This document shows positions 48,832-59,331 of a stretch of 64,000 bases of DNA, piece after piece. The stretch is from Hexactinellida sp. DTS-2022 (taxonomy: Eukaryota; Porifera; Hexactinellida). The DNA lies in NCBI GenBank assembly GCA_028753945.1, contig JAPNXP010000016.1, positions 992,001 through 1,056,000 of the forward strand, written 5' to 3'. Below the pieces are notes generated by a model. That model was given only the letters and a program-made list of their open reading frames with translations, was not told the origin of the DNA and ran no database searches. Made by a program: the position numbers and the translations under genes. The stretch's first letter is position 1. Each line of letters opens with the position of its first letter.

Positions 48832-50032
48832 ACAGTCGAAGGATGGCACAACGCGATCAAATCCAGCATATCTTCTCTACACCCATCTTTTGTTAAGTTC
48901 CTTAAATTATTACATAGAGAACAAACGCTTCAAGAAGCAAAATTCGCCAAATGGGAAGCAGGAAGTGTCATTGCAAAATCAAAGAAAAGTGTCACTCGTG
49001 CTGAACAGCTGTTTCACCTTGTTTCGGATTATTACAATAGAGATCCAGTTAGTTTCTTGAGAGGTGTTAGCTATAATTTGGACATTTAACACCATAGCTT
49101 ATTTATTTATATGAGTGACATCAATTCTTTTATTTATTTCTGCAATTATTATTTTTCACTTGATTATCTCTAGGTCAATTTTTAATGTTTTTCATTAACT
49201 AGATTAAACCAATATATAAGTGATATTATCAGTTTTTATTCTGTTTGGGACGAAATTTCTATGGACGAGATTTCCGCGATTCCAATAGCATATTTAGTTT
49301 TCAATACCTATTTATTTTTCGCTTTTCCTATTAGCTTGAAAGGTAGTAATTTTATCAATCCCAGCATGAGTTAAATTTGGGCATTTTTCTCAACATGTAA
49401 GAACGATTCTACGAGAGCACAATAATGAATGGGATGCCAATATATCACGTGGTAAAAATCCGAAAACATATAGCACTTCACCACTGTGGAATCATAGAAA
49501 ACATTCACATCCAGAAAAAATTAAAAAAACAATAAAGGAAAATGCTCTTGTAGAAATTCACAACAAGAAGATCATAATATCAAAACTCGCAATATTTTCA
49601 ATCAACTAGTTCTGCTATTTCACATTCTCTAATTTCTCCTCCACGAATAACTATCAAGAACACCTGTACCAGACATTAGAACGCAGAAGAAATGGACAAT
49701 GGATGACCGTATAGAGCAATGGAAATTCACTATAAAAAAACTGGCCGGATACCGGGTTTAGAACCGGATATCCGGTACAGCCCTAATTAATATGCATCAG
49801 TCTAACAGTAAATCAGTATAGAAATATATATTTAGCATACTCATTTAGTATAGATTTGAATACAAAATAACCACGATTCCTTATACATTGAATTTTTTTC
49901 AAATTTTCGTTGAAAAAATACAGAATAACATAAAATCTTATTCACTCTCTAGCTCTACTCTAGTGCAATCAATCACTTTGAAAAATTTTTAATTAAAATC
50001 TCCCGACTTACTATTAGGTGATACCCTATTAT

Positions 50033-50319
50033 CATGGGTGGCGTAGGGAAGGGGGATCAGGGGAGTCAGCTGCCCTCCCTGGCTGGACAAAGTCTGATTA
50101 TTTATTGACTAAATTCTTAATGATTGATAACTATAATACTTACTTAGAAACATCAACAATTGTACCTAGTATGTAGTTGGGCCGCTGAGAGGGGAGTGGC
50201 ATCGGAGTTAATTTGTATTTATAAGACCTCAAAAATTAGAGGAAGCAATTCAAATTATGAGACAGCACCCCCAGATCCCCAGCTGGTTGCTATGCACCCC
50301 CCCTACAAAAACGCTCATG
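50033..50319. mobile_element. hAT-type MITE 11 bp inside the intron 5' end
   Basis: Ends CATGGGTGGCGTAGGGAAGG and ACAAAAACGCTCATG; exact TSD CCTATTAT (50025-50032, 50320-50327). C/G-rich subterminal tracts. Its right TSD ends 11 bp from the GC donor of the DDHD-type gene. Confidence 0.87.
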
Positions 50320-50338
50320 CCTATTATTCAAAACTTGC

Positions 50339-51518
50339 CCATTTCATGATGCTGTTCCGCTTGAGGAATACAAGAATATAGAGCATCAAACATGACGACA
50401 CTACCAAGTGAGTGTGCTAATATTGAAACCTTTCCACTTGAGACAAATTCTGGATTCCTTTGAGTAAAATTCAAATATACTTTATTTAACTGCAGAAGTA
50501 GGCTATCCAAAATTTCTGGTCCGAATTTAGAGCTATTGTAATACATTACATCTCCAACTGATAGGTTTAGCATATTACGAAATCCTTTTGCGTCACTTAA
50601 AGTAATCTTTGATACCAATCCTTTATCAAGTATCAATTGTGTACGCCAGTTAACAGGAAAAAATTCAATACGAGAGGACATTGGTTTTGAGGGAAAGTGC
50701 TTATCAATGATAATCTTAGCTACTTCTCGGACTGAATCTGTACATTTTATAATTGAAGCACCTTCCATTGCTTGCCCTACTCCATGTAATACAAATACAA
50801 TATGTCCAATTGGCTGTGACATATCAGATAAATCAGCAACGGTTTTGTATCCTCTTTTCACTTGATTGCCTTTAAGACCTAAAATTCTCGATGTTAAATC
50901 TAGCTTGCAACGGCGTATATCAGTAGAATTTTGCCATAATACTTCGCTATCATCAATTTGGACTTTTAAACGGGGCGACTTAGAATCTTGAATTAATATG
51001 GTACCAGACCTTTCAGCCTCTAAAACACTTCCGTGCATGGTGTCTAAGATGGCGAGATTCTTTTCCTCAAATGGATACCAAATATCGTTGATCACCTCAA
51101 ACCACCACGACCGCATCACAGATGTTCTCTTTCCACATTCCCAATAAATAGGTATTAATATTCTTTCCAGAAGATTTACTTCGTACATATCACCCATTAC
51201 TGGGATGTGTACTTTTTCGTGCTGGTTAGTACTTTGATTGATAAGGTAAGATTGTTCTAATCGTAGTGAATCAGAGCCACAAAATGCTTGCCAGTATTTG
51301 TCCGTTTCTCTATAGAACCAACGGACTTTACTCATTTCTAAGTTGATTACGGTAGGATTAATAAAAACGTTAGGATCATGAGGAGCTTCAACCCTTGGAA
51401 ATATACCATCATTATTAATTGCTGTTGTTTCCAGAAAATGAGAACCTGAATTCTCGCCTGAACCTCTAGAATGAAGTGTGGTATTAAGAGAACTAGATTG
51501 GAATTTGTTCACAGCCAT
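50339..51518 (-). CDS. DDHD1/2-type phospholipase A1, first coding exon (lipase serine)
   Basis: N-terminal 393 codons plus one base of the gene completed at 3290-4023. Residues 64-88 (VRWFYRETDKYWQAF, then DSLRLE) resemble the conserved N-terminal block of DDHD1/DDHD2. IVFVLHGVGQ (about 240-249) is the first lipase strand and turn. VSILAHSLGSVVMFDAL (about 364-380) holds the nucleophile Ser370 in a GxSxG-like elbow with Ala replacing the first Gly. The first Met at 51518 follows an AT-rich leader and is the furthest upstream in frame. The exon must end at 50339: reading on reaches a stop after MGKF, whereas ATGG|GCAAGT is a textbook GC-type donor in phase 1 and fuses to exon 2 as Met-Asp-Glu-Val. 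No frameshift or internal stop is present. Confidence 0.88.
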
Positions 51519-51941
51519 ATCATATTAAAATTCTAAAAAACTATAAAAACATAAAAGGAATCACATAGGGGTCATATAATGTGTCAAGATGAATTGAGAA
51601 TCCCAAAAGAAAAAGTTACATTATATTATCTTCTAACAATACAACAAGTCGTCACAAATAAGGATTGTAATAAATTAAACTATAATACAATTACATCTAA
51701 CCAATATTCAAATGAACAGGAAGAAATTAGTTTCCACAATAGTAGTGTATGGGGTCGTTCAAATGTTATGCTACGCAAAATACCAGAAATTTTTACACCC
51801 GCTCCCTATGTCACAAATAATTTACTCCCTTCATCATAATGTAAAGTCCCTTGTTCTTAATATGCCATTTGAACACATGTGAAAGAAAAATTCGATTGGG
51901 TCAATTTTGTGAGCTTTTTACTAGCTTAATTAAAGGTCACA

Positions 51942-52213
51942 AAAAACTACAGTCAGGTTCTTATATTAAAAACATTCAAGGGACCAAAAATTAAAGGTCA
52001 CAAAAAAAAAAGTCAGGTTCTTTCATTATGAACATTCAAGAGACCAAAAATTGTGTTCATAATAGAGAAACTTCATAATATGCGAACTCAAATAAACTTA
52101 ATACAAACCTTATATAAGTTGTCAAATTGGGATTGTAGGGCTTGTTCATGATTAAAAAAGTCTTCATATTAAGCAGACGAAATCTTGTTCACAATAAGAA
52201 TACCTGACTGCAT
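51942..52213. repeat. 63-bp tandem duplication with TIR-like ends
   Basis: TTAAAGGTCACAAAAAA, CAGTCAGGTTCTT and ACATTCAAGGGACCAAAAAT occur twice at 51942-52057. The distal AATAAGAATACCTGACTG (52197-52213) mirrors CAGTCAGGTTCTTATATT, so this may be a pogo-like MITE with a duplicated end. Confidence 0.6.
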
Positions 52214-52271
52214 TGCTATAAAATGTTACATATCAGTAGAGCTACCAATTACCCGCGTCGATTTCCTGCAT

Positions 52272-52460
52272 GGCTCGACCCACACCATCAGTTTAATTAA
52301 ATTACTTTTCATTAATTAGGTTATTTTGCATATTTCGGGAGCTCTATATGTTGTGTATATTCCATGCAAATTTAATCCAGAAATATTAAATACTTTAATT
52401 AAGAAATAGGGTACTGAAACTAAATTACCGCAATATAAATGTCCGAAATTTCGAAATTAT
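52272..52460. mobile_element. One-ended fragment of the TTAA MITE
   Basis: GGCTCGACCCACACCATCAG, then ATTTTGCATATTTCGGGAGC, matches the left part of 37745-38632. No second end. Confidence 0.65.
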
Positions 52461-52949
52461 ATGGAGTCGCAGACGCTCCAACATGTACATGATGATTTGA
52501 TTATTTAGCATTATAAAGATCATAAGTCTGCTACATAACATTTACCTATAAACAACGTTTCAAATACAGCTGAAGAAGTTAAAAGAGTAAAAAAAATGCA
52601 AAATTTGGATGATTCATTGTCTACGTTTCACTTTACAGACTAATAAAGCTTGATCAGAGCAGGGGCGTCAAATACTCTAGGTGCTAAATTTATCAATACA
52701 ATTATTTTCTTGTGAGATACAGATACCAATTTGTGAGACTTGTGCCACAAGTGGCACGTGGCAGGTACACTATGCCGCTCAATGGATATTGGCCGAAAAT
52801 GAACTAAAATCATATGTTACAACATGCAACTTTCCTAAATAGAGCAATATATTTAGTAATTTCAAAGTACTATGTAGTTAAAAATGATCAGTATACATGG
52901 TTTCCCATATGCAAATAATACATTTTGTGAGCCTAGGACGCCACGTTTT

Positions 52950-53230
52950 CAAAAATGCCCTATATGGTAGTGTGAATGTGACCAATTTTGATGACACTTG
53001 CAAATTTGAAACTTCTAAACGAGAGACTCTAGAGCTTAGCTCTAAATTACTAATCACATTGATATATCATTTCTAAATCATTGCAAAGTCAAAAATCACT
53101 AAAAACCAAATGGTTACCTTGCTAATAATCTCAAATGCCCATATATGGAGGTGTCATGTGACCATCAAAAGAGAGAAATCTAAATTCGAAAGTGAACTAG
53201 AGCTTAGTTCTAACTTTTTGACACTATCAG
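52950..53230. repeat. Diverged two-copy repeat, ~180 bp apart
   Basis: CCCTATATGGTAGTGTGAAT and CCCATATATGGAGGTGTCAT are each followed by GTGACC and ACTAGAGCTTAG-like text. No coding seen. The rest of 51840-53900 holds nothing else I can assign. Confidence 0.5.
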
Positions 53231-53915
53231 TGATTGAATTCCTGCTAGATGGCCTATTTTAATTGCTTCCTGAATCAATATTCTTCGCTGTAGAAGTGAC
53301 GAAAAACGTCTCTGCCACCTGAAAACCACCATATCTAAATATAGACTGCGACAATTTTTAAATTATTGTACTGGTGAACTTTATGAAGTTATATCGCTGA
53401 GATTTGGAATTTAGCACTCTAATATGTAAACTAAGACCTGTACCAGTTCCGATTGTCCGAATTCGTCCTTAAAATACAAACTGGAGTCCTTTCGAAGCGA
53501 AAAAGTGGCTCAAATGTGGGAAAACGTCCGTTCCGTACGAAAATTGCCCAATTCTAATGAAAAATTTGACATTTTGATATTAACACCTACGTCGAGTAAT
53601 TAAAGGAGACATGGTAGAATGGATTAGACCGATTTTTAGATTTGTACTCTTTTTCAATTCATCAGAAAACAGCTTTTAGTACTATATTATTCTCTATCGG
53701 AGCTTAAATATAGAATTTCAAAAAAAATCAGTGCTTAGAAGCCTTATATTAGAGCGCTAGCAGTCTTAAAATAGCCTATACACTATGTCCTTGCTACATA
53801 GGAAGTATTATCTTTCTAGGATAAACGAGTAGTGAGTTATAGATACTCACTAATGCAATTATAGTCGGAACCAGCGTTAAATAACTAAACCCTTATATTT
53901 TTCTACCTTTGAAAC

Positions 53916-54538
53916 CAGTGGCGGATCCAAGGGGGGGCAAGGGGGGGCATATGCCCCCCCTAAATTATCACTGCCCCCCCTGCTGCCCCCCCTCCCTTCT
54001 ATTGCCCACCGGCAGGATCTTAGTAGATGTGGGGCGAGATACCAAAACAACCAATGCTGTGGGAATATTTAACCTTTTCCTTTAGGAATTACAGCAGAAC
54101 ATCGTTATCTAGTACAAACACGGTTAATACGATTTTCCGGATAAGACGAACAAATAGCTTCACAAAATCTGGTACCTATATTGGCTATTCAATGGGTAAT
54201 ACTCCTGTTATTGAGATCTCTAAAACTAGGATGTTAGACAACCACAAGCTACTTATTTATTAGCTAGTTATGTAGTTACTGCATCGTGTTTAGTTGGTCC
54301 AAACATTTAGTTTGTATTTCTGTGAATTATATGATATACCTTTAGCTTAGTATTATTACAGATATATCTAACTCACTCGCTATATATTATTGTATTTACA
54401 TTTTAAGGATTAATACTATTTGAGATATTTAAGATTTAGAATGGTAAAAAATTTTAAGGAATTTTAGGGGACACCCCCCTGAAATAGTCTCTGCCCCCCC
54501 TCTGCCCCCCCTCAGATTTGTGTCTGGATCCGCCTCTG
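53916..54538. mobile_element. hAT-type MITE, CAGTGGCGGATCCA family
   Basis: TIR CAGWGGCGGATCCA; exact TSD TTTGAAAC (53908-53915, 54539-54546). G-rich left and C-rich right subterminal tracts. Interior 54090-54240 resembles a pogo-type end (AATACGATTTTCCGGATAAG). Lies in the intergenic region between the two host genes. Confidence 0.93.
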
Positions 54539-54762
54539 TTTGAAACCACAATAAAATTATGCACCTTATTTTCTGTCATAAATGTGGTGTGAAATTCATT
54601 TGTTTACTAAAACTTCAGTTTCAATAAACTGTTAATTCTAATTATAGTGTTAAAGCAAACAAATTATTCCAAATAGTTAAATACATTAATTTTATCTGTA
54701 CATAGATATTGATATTAAATTATTGATACATTAAATGGTAACTTATACTTATTAACTAAGTC

Positions 54763-54917
54763 AGAGGTTTTTTAAGGCCGATCTTTTGGTGTAAATTTCG
54801 CACCTATATTTTTGGAAGTTACACCACGATTCGGGTCGGCCGTGGCTGCTGCAGTGTTGAGTTAGATCAAGGCCGCTGCTGAGTTACACCAAGGTCTCAA
54901 CCTTAACAAAAACCCTG
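54763..54917. mobile_element. Decayed hAT-like MITE
   Basis: CAGAGGTTTTTTAAGG at the left and CCTTAACAAAAACCCTG at the right; the TSD is not recognisable. A one-ended relative lies at 19580-19625 (GTCTCAACCTTAAAAAACCC). Confidence 0.6.
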
Positions 54918-54983
54918 AATAAGTGTCATTTATCTCAGAGATATATAAATACGTGTACAGTGCACTCCCCGGGCAAAAGTATA

Positions 54984-55152
54984 GTAAAACCTAAATAGTA
55001 GGAACACGGATAATACGAATTTTCCGGATAAGACGGATAAACTGTTCCACAAAATCAGGTCCCTACAGTGGTTATTCAATAGGTATTTCTCCGGTTAATA
55101 CAACTCCGGATAAAGTGACAACTTTTTATCCGTCCGTTGGTGTTCGTATTAA
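54984..55152. mobile_element. Probable pogo-type MITE
   Basis: ARAACCTNNNTARTA-like end followed by GGATAATACGAATTTTCCGG, and a right end with GTTCGTATTAACGAGGTTCTAC. Ends less exact than the other copies. Confidence 0.6.
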
Positions 55153-55279
55153 CGAGGTTCTACGGAATTGTAAAGCAGACACAATAAAGAATAATTTTCT
55201 AACAGCGTATTAATGGCCATTTTAAGGCTAAGGTTCCCCTGGAGATGGCGAAAGTACATTCGCTTGTTATATTCAGCAC

Positions 55280-55875
55280 TTAAACGCTTTCGAATTTGCT
55301 ATTGTTTAAGACAAAGTTTGACTCTCTAGCTTATATACTTCCCGACTTACAGCAAGGTATGTGAATATGGAACTGAATGACAAATGATTGACCACAACAT
55401 TAATTGAAAATTATTCATAACTCGAGTCATAACTGAAATTTGGGTTATTATAAATGCGATGTTAAAGTCGCTATAGTTAGTACTAAGTAAATGCTTGGGG
55501 GCGATAGAAAGCATAATATGATCAAATGTTTACTTTTCACACTACGTGGGTGATCAGTCGGAATTTTCAGGATGATGAAACATTCCTGAAAATTCCGACC
55601 GATCACCCACGTAGTGTGAAAAGTAACATTTGATCACATTATGCTTTCTATCGCCCCCAAGCATTTACTTAGTACTAACTATAGCGACTTTAACATCGCA
55701 TTTATAATAACCCAAATTTCAGTTATGACTCGAGTTATGAATAATTTTCAATTAATGTTGTGGTCAATCATTTGTCATTCAGTTCCATATTCACATACCT
55801 TGCTGTAAGTCGGGAAGTATATAAGCTAGAGAGTCAAACTTTGTCTTAAACAATAGCAAATTCGAAAGCGTTTAA
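55280..55875. repeat. Near-perfect 0.6-kb palindrome (R1-derived)
   Basis: Left arm 55280-55572 and right arm 55584-55875 are reverse complements with very few differences over about 290 bp, separated by an 11-base loop. The arms hold R1-like text (GACTCTCTAGCTTATATACT, ATAGTTAGTACTAAGTAAAT) plus a non-R1 tip (CACACTACGTGGGTGATC). Confidence 0.92.
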
Positions 55876-56722
55876 CTAGGTATAATTTAATTTATCTCTT
55901 TTCCTCTCTGAGTTACAAATTAGTTCAGAATCCGTACCCTAAAGACCGTCGAAAGGCTATAACTTTTGAAATTTCCACTTTTGAAGAAAAATCTTTGTTG
56001 AGTTGTGCAAATATTTTGTCAGACTATCATATGTCTGAATATTGAAACGTTGTAAATACAAGAAATAGTTATTTTAACGTGGGCAACACCTTTGGAGTAA
56101 TAAAACCGCGTTTTAATATTAAAAGTTGCTTTACTAAAACGGTCATAACTCTGGAAATAATGATCGGATCGATGAAAACCCAAGTCCTATCGAAAGATAC
56201 CATCCTTTCGCAGTGTCTGTAAAAATATTGTAAAAATTTGGACATTTCTAACTTTGGTCGATTCAAAGGCGGAACCAGCGTTATATCATTTTTTAAAGTA
56301 ACCAAAAAATAACAAAAATCGTGACCCGAAGGTGCAAATTAGACTGCCACTCCAAACCTTCTTCTTTAAATACGTATCCAGGATATCGTCTACGGATAAA
56401 AAATATAATGTGGCATCTTGCTGATTCGGCAATTTCCAAAATGGGACATTAGCTAATGTTGACAGGGTTACTTCAGAAAGATGAAGACAGGCTATAATAT
56501 ATCTCAATTGATGTCAAGCACAAGTGTGGAGAATTTAATGTTTTAATAATGGTAAATGTCGTTACTTTCAGTAGTTACAACTTACAAAGGTTTCAAACCA
56601 GGTAGAAAACGAGTAGGGGGAAGGAAATAATTAAATAATTACAAAATTATCAATTCGCTAATTAACTAACACTAGTGGGTACACAATAATTATTGCATAA
56701 TCATTCAAATTGAAGTAAAATA
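55876..56722. other. Intergenic, 3' of the palmitoyltransferase
   Basis: Short minus-strand open frames (56069-56507) have no recognisable motif. No mobile element identified. Confidence 0.4.
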
Positions 56723-58378
56723 TTAAACGAATCTAAGTAAAATAATCTCCCTTGTTTGCTTCCACTTACTATAATCCTTAATGAAAAGAACAATATTCTT
56801 AAATCTTGATAAATAACCGAGTTTAGCCCCAGATAGAGAACGAAAATAAAATGTACCATTTTGAGATACAAATACCCATTGCATCCATATTGAATTTGCT
56901 AAGAAAATTAAGGTGATGCCAGAACATATGAAGAGAACAAAAACAATTTGATTTGAAAATGTGACACAAACAAAAAGGGGGTATAACTTTGAAGTTTCGC
57001 ATTCATCTATCCAAAATACAATGACAGATGTCATATAATGTAGGATAGTAAAACACATTAAGTGAATTAATATAAAAAATCTACGGTGATTTCCATCACC
57101 GATACAGCTATTTAACCATGTACAATGATGGTCAAACTCTTGTACACACCGGTTACAAAGCTTACAATGTTTGCTACGTGGCTGTTGAAGCAATTCACAT
57201 ACATTACAGAAATTAAAATATCTAGCATTTTCACTTGGATTATTGTCTAAAGAAAATTTTTCGGTGTATTTAAGTTTCTCTACTTCTAGAGAATTGTAAC
57301 CAAACGGTACAACTTTAGCTTTGCCTCTTGTTGTAAAATATAGATATGTAGAGAAAATAAAGACACATATAAATGATATCGAATTTAAAAGATACGGGTA
57401 AAAATGTGGTGCTATAAAAATAAGATAGGATAGCCCAACATGTATGGCTCCAAAAACAAGAAGTCCCATTGAAGCAGGCGATTCCCAACCGACAGGATGC
57501 GGTATACGGTGTGGAGATAGGAAATACGACCAACCAGCTAGAAATGTAAAGAAACCAATTATGTAGCAAATTGGATAATGAATACGGTAAATCAAGAATA
57601 TAGCCAGATCGAATGACAGAATTGGACTTGATAGATAAAGAAACCAAAGATGCCAAGGCTGAGTAGCCAAAGTATGTTTGTCAATAACAGCTTCAACTCT
57701 TTGAGCGAATCTTTTGACAACTTTTCGCTGATCATTACGAATAATATCAAATGATGATAGACCAGTTCTGTTCTTTAAATGTGCTAGGCTTCCACCACCA
57801 ATCAATATTAATTCCCAAACAGTTATGAGTGTGAGTTTACGTAATACTAAATGCAATGCTGTGTCGCCTTCAGGTGTTTGTGAAAACAGTGGTACCTTTT
57901 CTCCTCTAATCAAGTACATGACTGATCTATGATGTGCCAAAGCGGCACAAATATGCAGTGTATTCCAGTAACTATCGTCCATTTCTGATAAGTCAATACT
58001 CCAGTAAACATAAAGATAATGCAACATCTCCGGATTTCCTGAAAATGCAGCATGATGTAATGGTGTTCGACCCATTTTATCCCTGATTGTTAAACACTTC
58101 TGACCTCCAATACTAGAATTGAGAAGTAGATGTACGGTGTATACAGAACCACTTTGACATGCCAAGTGAGAAGCTGTTTCGCCATTATTGTTGACAGCAG
58201 TTACTTCAACACCCAGGAGTAATAATTGTTTAATTAAGAGGTGTTGATTTCGGTAAGCTAGATAATGTAGAGCCAGATTTCCTGCTGAGTCAACACATAT
58301 TGTAGTGGATTGATCTAAACGGAAAAGTTTTGATACTTGGTCGTATTTCCCTGAAGCGATAAACTCAAATACAGACAT
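56723..58378 (-). CDS. Ankyrin-repeat DHHC palmitoyltransferase (ZDHHC17/13-like)
   Basis: A 551-residue protein S-acyltransferase, likely in Golgi or endosomal membranes, attaching palmitate to cysteines of client proteins. Residues about 30-215 contain five or six ankyrin repeats ([43 protein letters not shown]). Hydrophobic segments near 245-287 and 305-348 precede the cysteine-rich domain, and two more follow it (432-452, 465-490), giving the six-TM layout typical of the ankyrin subclass. The catalytic domain (391-440) has [15 protein letters not shown], then DHHC at 416-419 followed by TWLNSCIG and GNHRRFF. The Pro usual after DHHC is Thr here. The frame is intact with no visible intron, which is unusual next to a gene with a 46-kb intron. 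It is a little shorter than human ZDHHC17. Start chosen at the first Met, before the first ankyrin helix. Confidence 0.93.
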   Translation of the reverse strand: MSVFEFIASGKYDQVSKLFRLDQSTTICVDSAGNLALHYLAYRNQHLLIKQLLLLGVEVTAVNNNGETASHLACQSGSVYTVHLLLNSSIGGQKCLTIRDKMGRTPLHHAAFSGNPEMLHYLYVYWSIDLSEMDDSYWNTLHICAALAHHRSVMYLIRGEKVPLFSQTPEGDTALHLVLRKLTLITVWELILIGGGSLAHLKNRTGLSSFDIIRNDQRKVVKRFAQRVEAVIDKHTLATQPWHLWFLYLSSPILSFDLAIFLIYRIHYPICYIIGFFTFLAGWSYFLSPHRIPHPVGWESPASMGLLVFGAIHVGLSYLIFIAPHFYPYLLNSISFICVFIFSTYLYFTTRGKAKVVPFGYNSLEVEKLKYTEKFSLDNNPSENARYFNFCNVCELLQQPRSKHCKLCNRCVQEFDHHCTWLNSCIGDGNHRRFFILIHLMCFTILHYMTSVIVFWIDECETSKLYPLFVCVTFSNQIVFVLFICSGITLIFLANSIWMQWVFVSQNGTFYFRSLSGAKLGYLSRFKNIVLFIKDYSKWKQTREIILLRFV

Positions 58379-58903
58379 TCGCTATTGTAAATAGGGAGGT
58401 AAGAATATTCAATACACAGAATATGTTCGACAAGCTAAAATAAGTCAACTTAATATTACTTTAGGAAGGAGAGTTATTAAATGACACCAATGATTTAAAC
58501 CAATATTCTATACACTCAAACCACCCTTATCCGGGCACTGTCGTCCGGAGGGTGCCCGTAACTTGGAATTTTCCCGGATGTTCAGAAATACATTGGCTAG
58601 TATATGTGTAATCCTAGTGACTGATCCATATTTTCTAGATTCATTCAAAATTTTAAAAACTGCTGTTTTAACAGCAGTTGTTATTTGTGGATAGTTTAAG
58701 GCTTGACCTGCAAGTTGAGGAGATATGTATTTGCATAGCCTACTCTATAATAAATAATTCTAGTAAATTAATAGATTTTCTCTATTGAGTCTTTATTGCT
58801 TACTTAACAACAATGATAAGAATACATAAATAATAATGTGGGTTCAAATAACAATAATAATAACAATAATAATAATAAAAGAGTAGCCTTCTGGTGTATT
58901 TCA
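58379..58903. other. Palmitoyltransferase 5' flank
   Basis: About 525 bp between the start codon and P-like copy C, so any promoter must be short or lie within the transposon relic. Contains an AATAAT-rich run near 58850. No TATA box can be defended. Confidence 0.4.
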
Positions 58904-59064
58904 TTAATGTGAGAAATTCTTCAGTTTTCGCTTTTCTATACCTTTAGATGCAACAGCGGAGTTATAATTATTAACCTTGTTAGCTATTAAACAGTTGGCG
59001 CAAGATGAAAATAAGATTTTTTAGGAAAGTCAAAATAGAGACACCACAAGAAATGCAACTGAGC

Positions 59065-59331
59065 CAGGGGCGGCACACCCGGTACGGCTGGTGCGGCGAG
59101 CGCCGTACCACTTTCCAGAGTGGTCCGGCGTCGCCGCACCAATTCAGGATGACCAACTTTGCTGTACCACCTCTATCTGTTCGAAATTAAACAAATAATT
59201 GACAACTTATCCAATTAATTATTTTATGATCGTTGAACAACACTCAAATACCTGGTGTTGAACCGCCGGAGCACATTAGAATACTGTAAATTCTCCGCCG
59301 TACCACTTTTCGAAAGGACGTGCCGCCCCTG
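59065..59331. mobile_element. hAT-type MITE, CAGGGGCGGCAC family, in P-like copy C
   Basis: Ends CAGGGGCGGCACACCC and GGACGTGCCGCCCCTG; flanks AACTGAGC/AACTCAAT (5 of 8). GCCGTACCACTTT repeated inverted inside. Splits the C-terminal tail coding of copy C. Confidence 0.78.

Larger units (their letters stand above)
46717..49089 (+). pseudogene. MULE transposase with FLYWCH finger (catalytic Asp replaced)
   Basis: FLYWCH finger at 46760-46880 (WVCEKRCTCKARLHTI, then THSHG). After removing the 47247-47915 insertion the text reads SWYANGMLKIAPKHLFQLYY, the usual MULE ADGTFK block with Asn for the catalytic Asp. Then CVYALMTDKS, VMLDFEKAF (second Asp), GCFFHFCQN in a shifted frame, LPSLAFVPEHEVVDCF, and VEGWHNAIKSS (third acidic site) after the 48462-48831 insertion. 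There is a stop at 47191 and at least two frameshifts. It ends RGVSYNLDI with no RING, so this is a different MULE lineage from elements 1 and 2. Confidence 0.83.
46397..49276. mobile_element. MULE-type element 3 (no RING), nested in a hAT
   Basis: Inverted ends: CGGAAATCTCGTCCATGGAA at the left and the complement of CGGAAATCTCGTCCATAGAA at the right, each followed by further TTTCGTCC motifs. No clear TSD. It carries a transposase pseudogene on the plus strand and two later insertions (47247-47915, 48462-48831), each with an exact 8-bp TSD. It lies inside the hAT-like element 46215-49785. Confidence 0.82.
46215..49785. mobile_element. hAT-like element (CCGGATATCCGG-rich ends) split by MULE 3
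   Basis: TIR TAGRGCTGTACCGGAT at both ends. TSD ATTAAAAT/ATTAATAT (46207-46214, 49786-49793; one mismatch). The flanks together match the reverse complement of the R1 copy near 12900-12950, which provides the empty site (TTTAAAAT then GCATCAG). The right inner part has a hAT BED-finger relic (TYSTSPLWNHRKHSHPEKIK at about 49465-49530). MULE 3 occupies most of it. Confidence 0.78.
45330..49990 (-). repeat. R1 interspersed repeat, copy c, split by a hAT
   Basis: Reverse orientation. 45330-46206 and 49794-49990 are contiguous in copy b around 12930; between them lies the hAT 46215-49785. A local duplication of GGAATTCGGTAAAATATTCA is present at 45990-46040. Confidence 0.75.
4024..50338 (-). other. 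46.3-kb GC-AG intron of the DDHD-type gene, filled with transposons
   Basis: The donor (minus strand) reads GCAAGTTTTG at 50338 and the acceptor ends TTCTTCGCAG at 4024. Both are phase 1, and the junction codon is GAT. The two flanking exons encode complementary halves of one conserved protein with nothing missing between the lipase elbow and the DDHD block. That makes a single intron the simplest reading. The interior holds R1 repeats, P-like, MULE, hAT, pogo, Tc1 and Gypsy remnants, many nested. A further small exon inside the intron cannot be excluded. Confidence 0.78.

Noticed and set aside
56069..56507. Two adjoining minus-strand frames of 73-78 codons
   Set aside because: No motif, no shared repeat with coding function and no splice evidence; left as unassigned intergenic sequence.
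57315..57656. 113-codon minus-strand frame inside the palmitoyltransferase
   Set aside because: Alternative-frame shadow of the ZDHHC-like coding sequence.
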